Shown one piece after another: positions 24,639 to 35,109 of a stretch of 64,000 bases of DNA. A program made the position numbers and the translations under genes. The DNA is from Rhodospirillaceae bacterium (GTDB taxonomy: Bacteria > Pseudomonadota > Alphaproteobacteria > Bin65): the NCBI GenBank assembly GCA_011523655.1, contig WTGH01000010.1, positions 62,001 to 126,000 on the forward strand, read 5' to 3'. The notes under the pieces are model-generated. The model saw nothing but the letters and a program-made list of their open reading frames with translations, ran no database searches and was not told the origin of the DNA. Each line of letters opens with the position of its first letter. Within the stretch, counting starts at the first letter, position 1.

Positions 24639-26711
24639 TCACGCTCCATGTTTCAGGATCAGGTTGCGGTTGCTCCCGGCGACCGCGGTCCAGCCCGGCG
24701 GCACCACCGTGGTCGTATCGCGCTGCACCACGACCGCCGGCCCGTCGACCGGGCGGTCGGCCGGGAGCGCGTCGCGTCGGTAATAGGGCGTTTCGAATGG
24801 CGTCAGCCCGCCATCGACGCGGAAGCTGCACGAACCGACGCGCAGCCTGGCTGCGTCGAGGGTGCCGGTTCCGGTCGGCGCCGGCCGCCCGATCTTGGGC
24901 ATGAGCGCGGTGCCGGTCAGGCGGATGTTGACGATCTCGACCGGACTGTCGGCAAAGACGTGGCCGTATTCTGTCCGATGCTGGCGCTCGAACGCCTGCC
25001 ACACGCCGGCCAGCGCGGCCTCGTCGACCGGTCCATCGGCGAACGCGACGCGGAGTTCGTAACCCTGGCCGACATAGCGCAGGTCGCCGGCGCGGATCAG
25101 GCCGATCCGGCCGCGCTCGAAGCCGTCGGCGGCGAACTGCGCGACAAGGGTATCCTCAAGCCAGGCGAAGTCGGCGTTCAGCTTCGCGGCGTCGACCGAG
25201 TCGCTGGTCTGGAAGGCGGTCTTCACCGCGTCGTATTTGAGATCCGTGGTCAGTAGCCCGGCGGCCGAGGTAATGCCGGGATGCGGCGGCACGATGACCT
25301 TGGGAATGTCGAGCATCGCCGCGACCTCGGCCGCGTGGAGCGGGCCGGCGCCGCCCAGGGCGACCAGCGAGAAACCCCGCGGATCGAGGCCCCTCTGGAT
25401 GGTCTGGGCGCGGATGGCGTTGGCCATGTTGCTGTTGAGGATGGTCACCACGCCCTCCGCCGCCTCCAGTTCGCCGAGGCCGACCTGTTCGGCAAGGCGG
25501 CCGATAACGCGCCGGGATGCGTCTGTGTCGAGCGTCATCTCGCCGCCCAGGAAATTGGCCGGGTCGAGCCGGCCCAGCACCAGGTTGGCGTCGGTCACGG
25601 TCGGCTGCTCGCCGCCCAGGCCGTAGGCCGCCGGACCGGGGCGGGAGCCGGCGCTTTGCGGCCCGACCCGATAGGCGCCGCCGCGGTCGACATGGGCGAT
25701 GCTGCCGCCACCGGCGCCGATGGTGGCGATGTCCAGCATCGGCACCAGCACCGGGTAGCCGCCGATCCAGGTGTCCCGCGCGGTGGCTTCGCTGACCCTG
25801 CCGTCGACCACGGTGCCGATATCGGCGCTGGTGCCGCCGACGTCGAACGTGATCAGCCGCTCATCCCCCTCCGGCGCGGCCGCCCACCGGCCGCCGAGGA
25901 CTCCCGCCGCCGGTCCCGACAGCAGCGTCAGGACCGGCCGCTCGGCGATCGTGGCGGCGGTGGCGATGCCGCCGTTCGAGCCCATTATGTGGAGGTCGGC
26001 CCGGCACTTCGCCTCCCCGAGCCCGGCGGCGAAGTTCCGGACATAGCCCCGCACCTTGGGGCCGACAAAGGCGTTCATCGCCGCCGTGGTGAAGCGCTCG
26101 AACTCGCGGAACTGGGGCGCCACGGCTGCCGAGTTGGTGACGAACGCTTCGGGATATTCTTCGAGCACGATCTCGCGGGCGCGCTCTTCGTGGCGCGGAT
26201 CGATGTAGGAAAACAGGAAACACACGCAGATCGCCTCGATCCCCCGGGCCTTGAAGCCGCGCGCGGCCTCCCGCACGGCCTCCTCGTCCAGCGGCTCCAG
26301 CACCGCGCCGCGCGGCGGCGCCAGGCGTTCGCGCACCGTGGCGCGGTCGCGCCGGCGCACCAGCGGCCGGTCCTGCCAGGGAATGTCCTGCATGATCGAG
26401 TAGTTTTCCGGCCGTTGGTGGCGGCCGATATGCAGGATGTCGCGATAGCCGCGGTTGGTGATCATGCCGGTCCGGGCGCCGTCATGCTCGAGCACGGCGT
26501 TGGTCGCGATGGTGGTGCCGTGGAAGACGTGGTCGATGGCGGCCGGGTCGAGATCGTGGCGCGCGCACAATTCGCGCAGGCCCGCGATCGCGCCGATCGA
26601 GGGATCGTCGGGCGTGGTCGGCACCTTGTGAATGAGGGTGACGTCCCGGTCGGTGTCGGTGAAGATCAGATCGGTAAAGGTGCCGCCGACATCGACCCCG
26701 ATCAGCTGCAT
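24639..26711 (-). CDS. hyuA: Hydantoinase A / oxoprolinase alpha-type subunit
   Basis: ATP-binding subunit, 690 residues, acting with HyuB to hydrolyse a cyclic amide with ATP. The N-terminal actin/HSP70-like phosphate loop is GVDVGGTFTDLIFTD at residues 5-19; a second nucleotide segment, ITFDVGGTSADIG, lies near 283, and HVFHGTTIATNAVLE near 64. The C-terminal part carries the usual ALGGAGPLHAAEVA block near 460. The start is the ATG at 26711 because conserved sequence begins at once; longer readings are basic and unconserved. It is first in a three-gene operon with hyuB and the racemase. Adjacent smpB is divergent. Confidence 0.9.
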   Translation of the reverse strand: MQLIGVDVGGTFTDLIFTDTDRDVTLIHKVPTTPDDPSIGAIAGLRELCARHDLDPAAIDHVFHGTTIATNAVLEHDGARTGMITNRGYRDILHIGRHQRPENYSIMQDIPWQDRPLVRRRDRATVRERLAPPRGAVLEPLDEEAVREAARGFKARGIEAICVCFLFSYIDPRHEERAREIVLEEYPEAFVTNSAAVAPQFREFERFTTAAMNAFVGPKVRGYVRNFAAGLGEAKCRADLHIMGSNGGIATAATIAERPVLTLLSGPAAGVLGGRWAAAPEGDERLITFDVGGTSADIGTVVDGRVSEATARDTWIGGYPVLVPMLDIATIGAGGGSIAHVDRGGAYRVGPQSAGSRPGPAAYGLGGEQPTVTDANLVLGRLDPANFLGGEMTLDTDASRRVIGRLAEQVGLGELEAAEGVVTILNSNMANAIRAQTIQRGLDPRGFSLVALGGAGPLHAAEVAAMLDIPKVIVPPHPGITSAAGLLTTDLKYDAVKTAFQTSDSVDAAKLNADFAWLEDTLVAQFAADGFERGRIGLIRAGDLRYVGQGYELRVAFADGPVDEAALAGVWQAFERQHRTEYGHVFADSPVEIVNIRLTGTALMPKIGRPAPTGTGTLDAARLRVGSCSFRVDGGLTPFETPYYRRDALPADRPVDGPAVVVQRDTTTVVPPGWTAVAGSNRNLILKHGA

Positions 26712-26904
26712 ATCGCCCGTACCCCCGGTCCCGTTCGCTCGATGCCGGCCAACCGCGCCGGCCGGCCGCGCCCGGCGAAGGTAGCAGCCGCTTCCCGTGG
26801 CCGCCATCCGAATTTGCCCGGACCCGTCCGGCTTTGCGGCCACGCCCCGGTCCGGCTGCATTTGCCCCATGACAAAGCGGTCGCGAGACGCCACCTTTCC
26901 GGCC

Positions 26905-27378
26905 ATGGCGCGGAACGACCGGCATGCCCACCGCCTCGTGGCCCAGAACCGCAAGGCGCGGCGCAACTATTTCATCGACGATTCCCTGGAGGCCGGGATC
27001 GTCCTGACCGGGACGGAGGTGAAATCGCTCCGCGCGGGGAAGGGCAATATTGCCGAAGCCTACGCCCGGGACGACCAGGGCGAACTGTTCCTGTTCAACA
27101 GCTACATCCCGGAATACCACGCCGGCAGCTACAACAACCACGAGCCGCGCCGGCCGCGGAAACTGCTGCTGCGGCGGCGGGAGATGGCGCGCCTGATCGC
27201 GGCGATCCAGGAAAAGGGGCTCACCCTCGTGCCGCTGTCGGTCTATTTCAACGAACGCGGCGTCGCCAAGCTCGACCTCGGCCTCGCGCGCGGCAAGAAG
27301 CAGCACGACAAGCGCGAGACCGACAAGCGGCGCGACTGGCAGCGCGAGAAGGCGCGGCTGATGCGGGAAAAGGGGTAG
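26905..27378 (+). CDS. smpB: SsrA-binding protein SmpB
   Basis: tmRNA-binding protein needed for trans-translation rescue of stalled ribosomes; cytosolic, 157 residues with this start. The family motifs are [13 protein letters not shown] near residue 11, [16 protein letters not shown] near 36, and the C-terminal basic tail with [16 protein letters not shown] near 130, which reaches the decoding centre. The ATG at 26905 is chosen because it gives the usual MARND-like N-terminus; an ATG at 26869 would add 12 residues. No ssrA gene was seen nearby. Confidence 0.95.
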   Translation: MARNDRHAHRLVAQNRKARRNYFIDDSLEAGIVLTGTEVKSLRAGKGNIAEAYARDDQGELFLFNSYIPEYHAGSYNNHEPRRPRKLLLRRREMARLIAAIQEKGLTLVPLSVYFNERGVAKLDLGLARGKKQHDKRETDKRRDWQREKARLMREKG

Positions 27379-27411
27379 AGCGAATCGAGGGCCGAAGCGG
27401 GCCGCCCGGTC

Positions 27412-27816
27412 TCAGTCGAACATCGCGATACAGTCGATTTCGACATTCACGCCCTTGCGGTGGGGCGTGCCGCCGATACAGGTGCGGGTGACCCGCTCGC
27501 CGGCCATGAATTCGGTGAAGGCCTCGTTGAACTTCGGGAAGTCCGCGGTGTCGCGCAGGCAGACGCGCATGTTGACGACGTTGGCGAAGGTCGCGCCGGC
27601 CGCCGCCAGCACGCCCTGAAGATTGGTCAGCGTCTGGCGGGTCTGGACCTGGATGTCGTCGGACACGACCTCGCGCGTCGCCGGGTCGAGCGGACCTTGG
27701 CCGGAGACGAACAGCATGTCGCCCCAGCGGATGCCCTGGGCCAGCGGCGAGGCGGTCTTGCGGTCGGTGAAACCGGTGGTCGGCGCGGTGGCGGAAGTGA
27801 CGAATTCCTTCGGCAT
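27412..27816 (-). CDS. RidA-family deaminase-like protein
   Basis: Rid/YjgF protein, 134 residues. RidA hydrolyses reactive enamine/imine intermediates; a branch of the family (NbaF/AmnE-like) deaminates 2-aminomuconate in aminophenol pathways. The fold markers GDMLFVSGQGPLDP near residue 32 and NMRVCLRDTADFPKFNEAF near 82 are present, as is the key arginine R111 in TRTCIGG. It is 18 nt downstream of the HAAO-like ring-cleaving dioxygenase in the same direction, which favours a pathway-specific deaminase over general RidA. The final IDCIAMFD is typical of the family. Confidence 0.82.
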   Translation of the reverse strand: MPKEFVTSATAPTTGFTDRKTASPLAQGIRWGDMLFVSGQGPLDPATREVVSDDIQVQTRQTLTNLQGVLAAAGATFANVVNMRVCLRDTADFPKFNEAFTEFMAGERVTRTCIGGTPHRKGVNVEIDCIAMFD

Positions 27817-27834
27817 GACGGTTCTCCGGGGCGC

Positions 27835-28383
27835 CTACTCGGCAGGCGCGGGCATGACGTGGCCGCAGGCGGTGCAGGTGCGGTGTGCCTCGATGTCGAA
27901 GAAATTGGCGTAGGCCTTTGAGACCGGATCGAGGGCGTAGTCGGCGACGACGAATTCTTCCTCGTGCAGGAAGGCGTCGCATTCCGGGCAGAACCACTGG
28001 AAGCGGTCGATCTCGCCGGGCCGGCGCTTTCGTTCCTGGACCAGCAGGAAGGCGTCGGGGGGGAAGCGCGGCGAATGCGGGATCAGCGGCGCGGTGTAGA
28101 CCGCTTCGCCCGCCTTGAGGACCTGGATGTCCTCCTTCCCGTCCGGGTCGCGATAATGCAGGTTCATCTCGCCCGAGATCATGTACATGACCTCGGAACT
28201 CGGATTGATGTGGAACTCGCTGCGGTATTCGCGGCCGCGGGCGACGAAGAGCAGGGTTTCCGGCTCCTGCCACAGCACATGCACCCGCCTGCCGGTTTCG
28301 GCAAGATTCCGGGAAATGGCGTGCAGATCGCCGACAGGCATGGGCAACATGGCGAACCCCTGTCCCGGTTGTCCCGGTCTCAT
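27835..28383 (-). CDS. 3-hydroxyanthranilate 3,4-dioxygenase-like cupin (HAAO family)
   Basis: Extradiol-type non-haem iron dioxygenase of the cupin fold that opens o-aminophenol rings; 182 residues. By alignment to Cupriavidus HAAO from memory, the iron ligands H51, E57 and H95 correspond to H58, E64 and H103, and R47 to R54. The C-terminal rubredoxin-like iron site is complete (C132-x2-C135 and C170-x2-C173). The substrate loop differs: HAAO has HSPQRP, this protein HSPRFP plus a one-residue shortening, so the second substrate arginine (R99) is not in place. An alternative start at 28350 would drop 11 residues. The operon context (hydroxylase, OYE, RidA) suggests an aminoaromatic substrate that may not be 3-hydroxyanthranilate itself. 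Confidence 0.8.
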   Translation of the reverse strand: MRPGQPGQGFAMLPMPVGDLHAISRNLAETGRRVHVLWQEPETLLFVARGREYRSEFHINPSSEVMYMISGEMNLHYRDPDGKEDIQVLKAGEAVYTAPLIPHSPRFPPDAFLLVQERKRRPGEIDRFQWFCPECDAFLHEEEFVVADYALDPVSKAYANFFDIEAHRTCTACGHVMPAPAE

Positions 28384-28469
28384 GGTAGGCAGCGGACCGC
28401 CGTGCAGGCAAAGACTTTCTCGCCCCGGATTTTCCAACTCCAGCCGGTCCGCGACAGATCGGCGGCGAT

Positions 28470-31134
<2,665 letters not shown>

Positions 31135-31219
31135 CGCGTCGTCACTCCGGGTGTCGCCACTCCGGCCACTGCCCGGCTTCCCATGCCGTTCTTGCCGCAC
31201 GGAAGCCGGCCACAATTAG

Positions 31220-31250
31220 TTTAGGTCTAAATATTTTATATATAAAATAT
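31220..31250 (-). promoter_or_regulatory. Palindromic AT-rich control region upstream of the OYE-pobA operon
   Basis: Two adjacent symmetrical elements lie 86-116 nt before the OYE start: TTTAG-GT-CTAAA (31220-31231, perfect 5-bp arms) and a perfect 20-bp palindrome ATATTTTATATATAAAATAT (31231-31250), sharing one base. The region stands out sharply as A+T-rich in GC-rich surroundings. Such spaced palindromes are typical of MarR- or GntR-type operators overlapping a promoter. No regulator gene is adjacent. The remaining bases up to 31328 hold no gene. Confidence 0.5.
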
Positions 31251-31328
31251 ATTTCCGCAAGCCGAAACCGAGGACGGAACCACGGCGTGGCGCGGTGGCG
31301 CGCGCGAGCAAGCGTTTCCGAGTTCCCG

Positions 31329-32621
31329 CTACAGGGTCGAAATCAATTGCACCGCCCGCTCGCCGGTCCAGATCGCAGCTACGAGTATGCATGGCAGGGC
31401 GATCGCCCAGCGCACCACGACCGCGCCACGAGGCAGTCTCTTCGCGACGAGGAAAAGGAGAGGCCACAGGACCAGCACGATCAGGAGTTGGCCGGCTTCG
31501 ATACCCAGGTTGAAGGCCAGCAGGCTCTGCCAGAGATTCGGCGAATCGAGTTTCAATATCTCCCGCAGGACGAAGGAAAAGCCGAGCCCGTGGAGTAGGC
31601 CGAGAAGCGCGGTGACGCCCGTCGTCAAACGGTGTCCGACAGAAGTCAGGGCGGCGACGGCGGCGTAAACGATCGACAGGGCGATGCCTGTCTCGACCAG
31701 CGGAACGAACCACGCGCCGCTGGGGTAGTAGCCGAAGAATCCGAGGGTCAGCGTAACGCTGTGTCCGAGGGTGAATCCGGTCACCCGCCAGGCCAGGGAT
31801 CCGAGCGCGGTCGCGCCGAGCACGAGGCAGACGACGAACAGCACATGGTCCAGACCTTCCAGGATGTGACGGACGCCTTCGACGATAAAGGTCCAGGCAG
31901 CCTCCAGGACTGATCTCGATACTGTCACCGGCTTCGCGATCAGGCCGCGGATGCGGAATATCAGGGGCGGATCGGTTGCGTGATCCAGAATGAGGTTTGC
32001 GGTCTCGTCCTGCCCGGGAAGACCGGGATCGAGCGTGCTTCGGAGCGTATACTCGGTGTGCCTGCGGCGCGTCGGAAAGATAAGTTCGGCATCGACGACC
32101 GTATCGCCGACATAGGTGACCTCGAACCCTTCCGCATAGACCGGCCCGGCCAACGCGGCTTCGGCTTCCTCGAGACTCGCAAACGGCGGCTGGATCCGGG
32201 CGGGATAGGCGCGAATTCTTCCTGTCCTCGCCCGGAGCGTGCTGCCCGCTGCCTCCAGGACCAGGCTGTCGGCGAGAATGCGAGCCAGTCCGCCGGGCGC
32301 GCGCCGGAGCGCTTCGGCGTCTAGATAGTGAACGGGCTCGCCGTCCTCGATCCGGTTGGTCGTGTAGGGGGCCGGCGCGCGGACACCTTCGGCGTTTTCC
32401 GGGCCGAGCTTGTCGGCGACGAGATAGGGCATGGGCAGCCGGACCAGGAGCCGCATCCGGCCCTGTTCGTGCACGACGTGAACGACCCGGATATTGACAT
32501 TGAGAAGAAAGTGGGCCGCGGCAGGGGCGCTAATCCAGGCCAGGGCCGCCAATATCAGTACGACGACAAGAAGGGAAAGGGCGGCGGGGCGCTGTGCACC
32601 CCGCCTCGCGGTCCGCGACAC
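31329..32621 (-). CDS. HupE/UreJ-family membrane protein with large extracytoplasmic domain
   Basis: Protein of 430 residues. A signal/anchor segment (about residues 14-36) is followed by an extracytoplasmic domain of about 190 residues (starting HFLLNVNIRVVHVV) and then six or seven membrane helices. The membrane part holds the HupE_UreJ signature: EGVRHILEGLDHVLFVVCLVLGA (His and Asp are the conserved polar residues), GFTLGHSVTLTLG, and LLGLLHGLGFSFVLRE. Classical HupE and UreJ are nickel or cobalt permeases, but members with the large exported domain are uncharacterised. It lies 23 nt after the exported MBL-fold gene and is probably co-transcribed with it. Confidence 0.8.
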   Translation of the reverse strand: MSRTARRGAQRPAALSLLVVVLILAALAWISAPAAAHFLLNVNIRVVHVVHEQGRMRLLVRLPMPYLVADKLGPENAEGVRAPAPYTTNRIEDGEPVHYLDAEALRRAPGGLARILADSLVLEAAGSTLRARTGRIRAYPARIQPPFASLEEAEAALAGPVYAEGFEVTYVGDTVVDAELIFPTRRRHTEYTLRSTLDPGLPGQDETANLILDHATDPPLIFRIRGLIAKPVTVSRSVLEAAWTFIVEGVRHILEGLDHVLFVVCLVLGATALGSLAWRVTGFTLGHSVTLTLGFFGYYPSGAWFVPLVETGIALSIVYAAVAALTSVGHRLTTGVTALLGLLHGLGFSFVLREILKLDSPNLWQSLLAFNLGIEAGQLLIVLVLWPLLFLVAKRLPRGAVVVRWAIALPCILVAAIWTGERAVQLISTL

Positions 32622-32644
32622 GCGAATGCCCTTGGACGGTCAGA

Positions 32645-33592
32645 CTATTTCTTCTTCTTGGCCATCTCGGTGGCCATGTTGTTGGAGCCGAAATAGTAGA
32701 CGTGGCCGGACTTGCCCTTGAGGTCCGCCTGCGAAATCTCGACGGACGCCGATTTGAGCATCGTATGCTCGTGGGTCTTCGCCCATTCCGTCGCCGGCGT
32801 GAGGGTCGAGGTCACGAAGGTGGTTTCCGGCACCAGATAGTGGTGCGGAATGGCAATCTTGGCACCGCTTTTCGCAACCACGGAATCCGCCTGCTTGTAG
32901 TCCAGAATGTGCCGGGAGCCGTCCACCGGCACGAAAACCACATCGACCTTGCCGATCCGGTCCCAGACCTCCTTCGGCGGATTCGGGCGGTTATCGCCCC
33001 ACATCAGGAATTTCATTCCACCGGTTTCGATGACGTACAGCGTGTTGTCCATGTGCCGGAAGTTCGTGGGCGGACAGATGTTGTCGCGGCCTTCGAACTG
33101 CTTCACCGCGTCCGTCCACGCGACGGTGCCCGGCGCGACGCACTGGTGCTTGTCGGCAATGCCGGTGATCTTCACGTCACCGAGCTGGAACGTGCCGGCC
33201 ATGCGGTCGAGCAGCATGTTGGCTTCCAGGCGGCCGAGCGCGTCGTGGTCGAAATGCGCGTGGGTCGACATGCCGATGTCGACTTCGGCCTTGGGAAATT
33301 CCATGCGGTACCACAGCCCCCAGGCGCCCGAAGGATCGTTGCGCCAGGGGTCGACCATGATCCGGATCCCCTTCGGCGAGGTGATCTGGAACGCGGAATT
33401 GGAAAAGAAGGCGACTCCGACTTTGCCGCTGTCGGGCTGGACGCCGCCGGTGTTCTGCACCTTGATGATACGGTTGTGGTTCTTGCCGGATTTCCAGGTG
33501 TCGAGCCCGGTCGTATTCGCTCCGACGGCGCCGATGCCGATGCCGGCGACCACGACCGCCGCGACGCCGCCGTATAACAATTTCCTACGCAT
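32645..33592 (-). CDS. Exported metallo-beta-lactamase-fold hydrolase
   Basis: MBL-fold protein, 315 residues, with an N-terminal signal segment (MRRKLLYGGVAAVVVAG onward, to about 26). The metal motif is THAHFDHDAL with H111, H113, D115 and H116; further ligands are likely in FLMWGDNRPN near 205 (Asp) and IAIPHHYLVPE near 245 (His). It resembles the UlaG/NAPE-PLD-like group with a VDPWRNDPSG loop near 81, not beta-lactamases or ETHE1 persulfide dioxygenases. The C-terminus is a run of lysines. The start has GGGGAG upstream. Substrate unknown; pairing with a HupE-like membrane protein is the main clue. Confidence 0.8.
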   Translation of the reverse strand: MRRKLLYGGVAAVVVAGIGIGAVGANTTGLDTWKSGKNHNRIIKVQNTGGVQPDSGKVGVAFFSNSAFQITSPKGIRIMVDPWRNDPSGAWGLWYRMEFPKAEVDIGMSTHAHFDHDALGRLEANMLLDRMAGTFQLGDVKITGIADKHQCVAPGTVAWTDAVKQFEGRDNICPPTNFRHMDNTLYVIETGGMKFLMWGDNRPNPPKEVWDRIGKVDVVFVPVDGSRHILDYKQADSVVAKSGAKIAIPHHYLVPETTFVTSTLTPATEWAKTHEHTMLKSASVEISQADLKGKSGHVYYFGSNNMATEMAKKKK

Positions 33593-33845
33593 GATGGCGC
33601 TCCCCTTGGTTGTTGTCGTTCCTGCAGGCAGCGCCGGAACGCCGCCCGCACCCTGTCGCAATACCAAGGAACAGGAAATGCCGGTAGGTGGGCTGACCAT
33701 GGGGGGTATATGGGGAGAAACCTCACACCTAATTTTGGTTAGCTGCCGCCGTTTCGGGGCGGCCGGGGCGATGCCGGAATGACGGCGCGCCAGGGCGATT
33801 GCGGGCGCCGGAACGGTCCGGTCCAGGCAGCCGGCGCAAACGTCC

Positions 33846-34910
33846 CTAGTCCCGGCGGGCAGACGCCTCTTCGAAGTACGACGCGAGATAGGTGCGCAGG
33901 TTGATCGGGGCGCCGCGTATGCCGATTTTTTTTCGGATATTGTTCCGGTGAAAGTCGACGGTGCTGGTCGCGATGCTGAGCATGTCGGCGATCATCTTGG
34001 TCGTCTTGCCCTGGATGACGAGCTTTGCCACTTCCAGTTCCGTCTGGGTCAATCTCGAATACCGCGCCGACAGATGCTTGCTCAGGGGGGACGTCAGTTC
34101 GCTGACATTCGCCTCGAGTATTTCGACATAGGCCCGCGCCCGGGCGTCGTTCACGCGGCGTTTCAATCTGTCGAGATAGGGAAAGACCAGGTCGTTGACG
34201 TTGGTGAGTATCTTCTCTTCCAGATCCGCCTTCGAATCCTCGATACGCTTGAGCAGCACCTTCAGCGCCGCATTCGCCTCTTCCAGTTCCGCCTCTCTCC
34301 TGCGAAGGGAGGCTTCTACCTTGCGCCGGGTTTCGACCTCGTTTTTCAGTTCTTCGTTGACCGTTGCCAGATCCTTGGTTCGAATTTCGACGCGCGACTC
34401 CAGTTCGTCGCGCGCCCGCTGCAGTTTCTGCTGGGCGGCCTTGCGCTCGCTCACCTCGATCAGATACTTGAGGTCGCTCTCGACGACGTCCCGGAATTCC
34501 GCGAGCAGGTTCGTATAGGTGATCGCCTGCTCGTTGGTCTGTATGTCGAGCACGCAAATCGTGCCGAAAATGGATCGGTCCGGCCACGCGATCGGCAGGC
34601 CCAGGTAAAACACCATTCCGTGCTTGAGGTCCGGATTCCGGTCCCATACCGGGTCCTGTATCGCGTCGCGCACCAGCAGCAGGCGACGGTCGCGCATCAC
34701 GGCGTCGCAATACAAACCGGTATCAAGCGTGAAAGAATCGTCGACTTCGTAAGGATTCCCCGGATTTCCGCTCGTAACGAACACCCGGTGGTCCGGTGGA
34801 TCCCGTTGCATGATAAGCCCGGCAGGGACATCGAGCAGACGAGCGAGAATGTCGACGATTCGCTGCCACTTGAGCAGCATGTCATCCGGTATCGGAGGCT
34901 TTTCCTGCAC
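33846..34910 (-). CDS. GAF-domain LuxR-type transcriptional regulator
   Basis: Regulator of 354 residues. A GAF sensor spans about 12-150 (MVFYLGLPIAWPDRSIFGTICVLD is the core strand pair). A long coiled coil (about 152-235) follows, rich in Glu/Lys/Arg. A LuxR helix-turn-helix lies at the C-terminus (LTQTELEVAKLVIQGKTTKMIADML, then TVDFHRNNIRKKIGI, about 287-331). No receiver domain, no kinase. The GAF ligand is unknown; Cys68 in the GAF domain is a possible cofactor contact. It is divergent from the CoxE-like gene (199-nt gap), which could be a target. The GAF-coil-LuxR order suggests signal transfer by dimer rearrangement. Confidence 0.82.
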   Translation of the reverse strand: MQEKPPIPDDMLLKWQRIVDILARLLDVPAGLIMQRDPPDHRVFVTSGNPGNPYEVDDSFTLDTGLYCDAVMRDRRLLLVRDAIQDPVWDRNPDLKHGMVFYLGLPIAWPDRSIFGTICVLDIQTNEQAITYTNLLAEFRDVVESDLKYLIEVSERKAAQQKLQRARDELESRVEIRTKDLATVNEELKNEVETRRKVEASLRRREAELEEANAALKVLLKRIEDSKADLEEKILTNVNDLVFPYLDRLKRRVNDARARAYVEILEANVSELTSPLSKHLSARYSRLTQTELEVAKLVIQGKTTKMIADMLSIATSTVDFHRNNIRKKIGIRGAPINLRTYLASYFEEASARRD

Positions 34911-35109
34911 CCTGAGATTTCCGGAGCCCGACCGGTGTCATGGCGTCTGGCAGGACCGTGTCCCATTGCCGGTGAATCGATACACGGCGCTGCTGACCTT
35001 GCCCGACGCCGGAAAAGGTGTCAACTACGGCCGGCCTCAATTGCGGCTGCCGAAAGCACGCCTGACGTTGCGGCAGGCGGGATATTCCCGACGGGTCTCG
35101 ACAAGCGCC

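Noticed and set aside
23136-25256. Plus-strand open frame opposite hyuB and hyuA
   Set aside because: Antisense composition; hyuA and hyuB motifs are complete on the minus strand.
31231-31250. The 20-bp A+T palindrome as a terminator
   Set aside because: It has no G+C stem and is upstream, not downstream, of the nearest gene on that strand; a control site is more likely.
32645-33592. MBL-fold protein as an ETHE1-type persulfide dioxygenase completing the sulfide regulon
   Set aside because: It has a THAHFDH metal motif and a VDPW loop of the UlaG/NAPE-PLD-like group, an export signal, and no SqrR-type site upstream.
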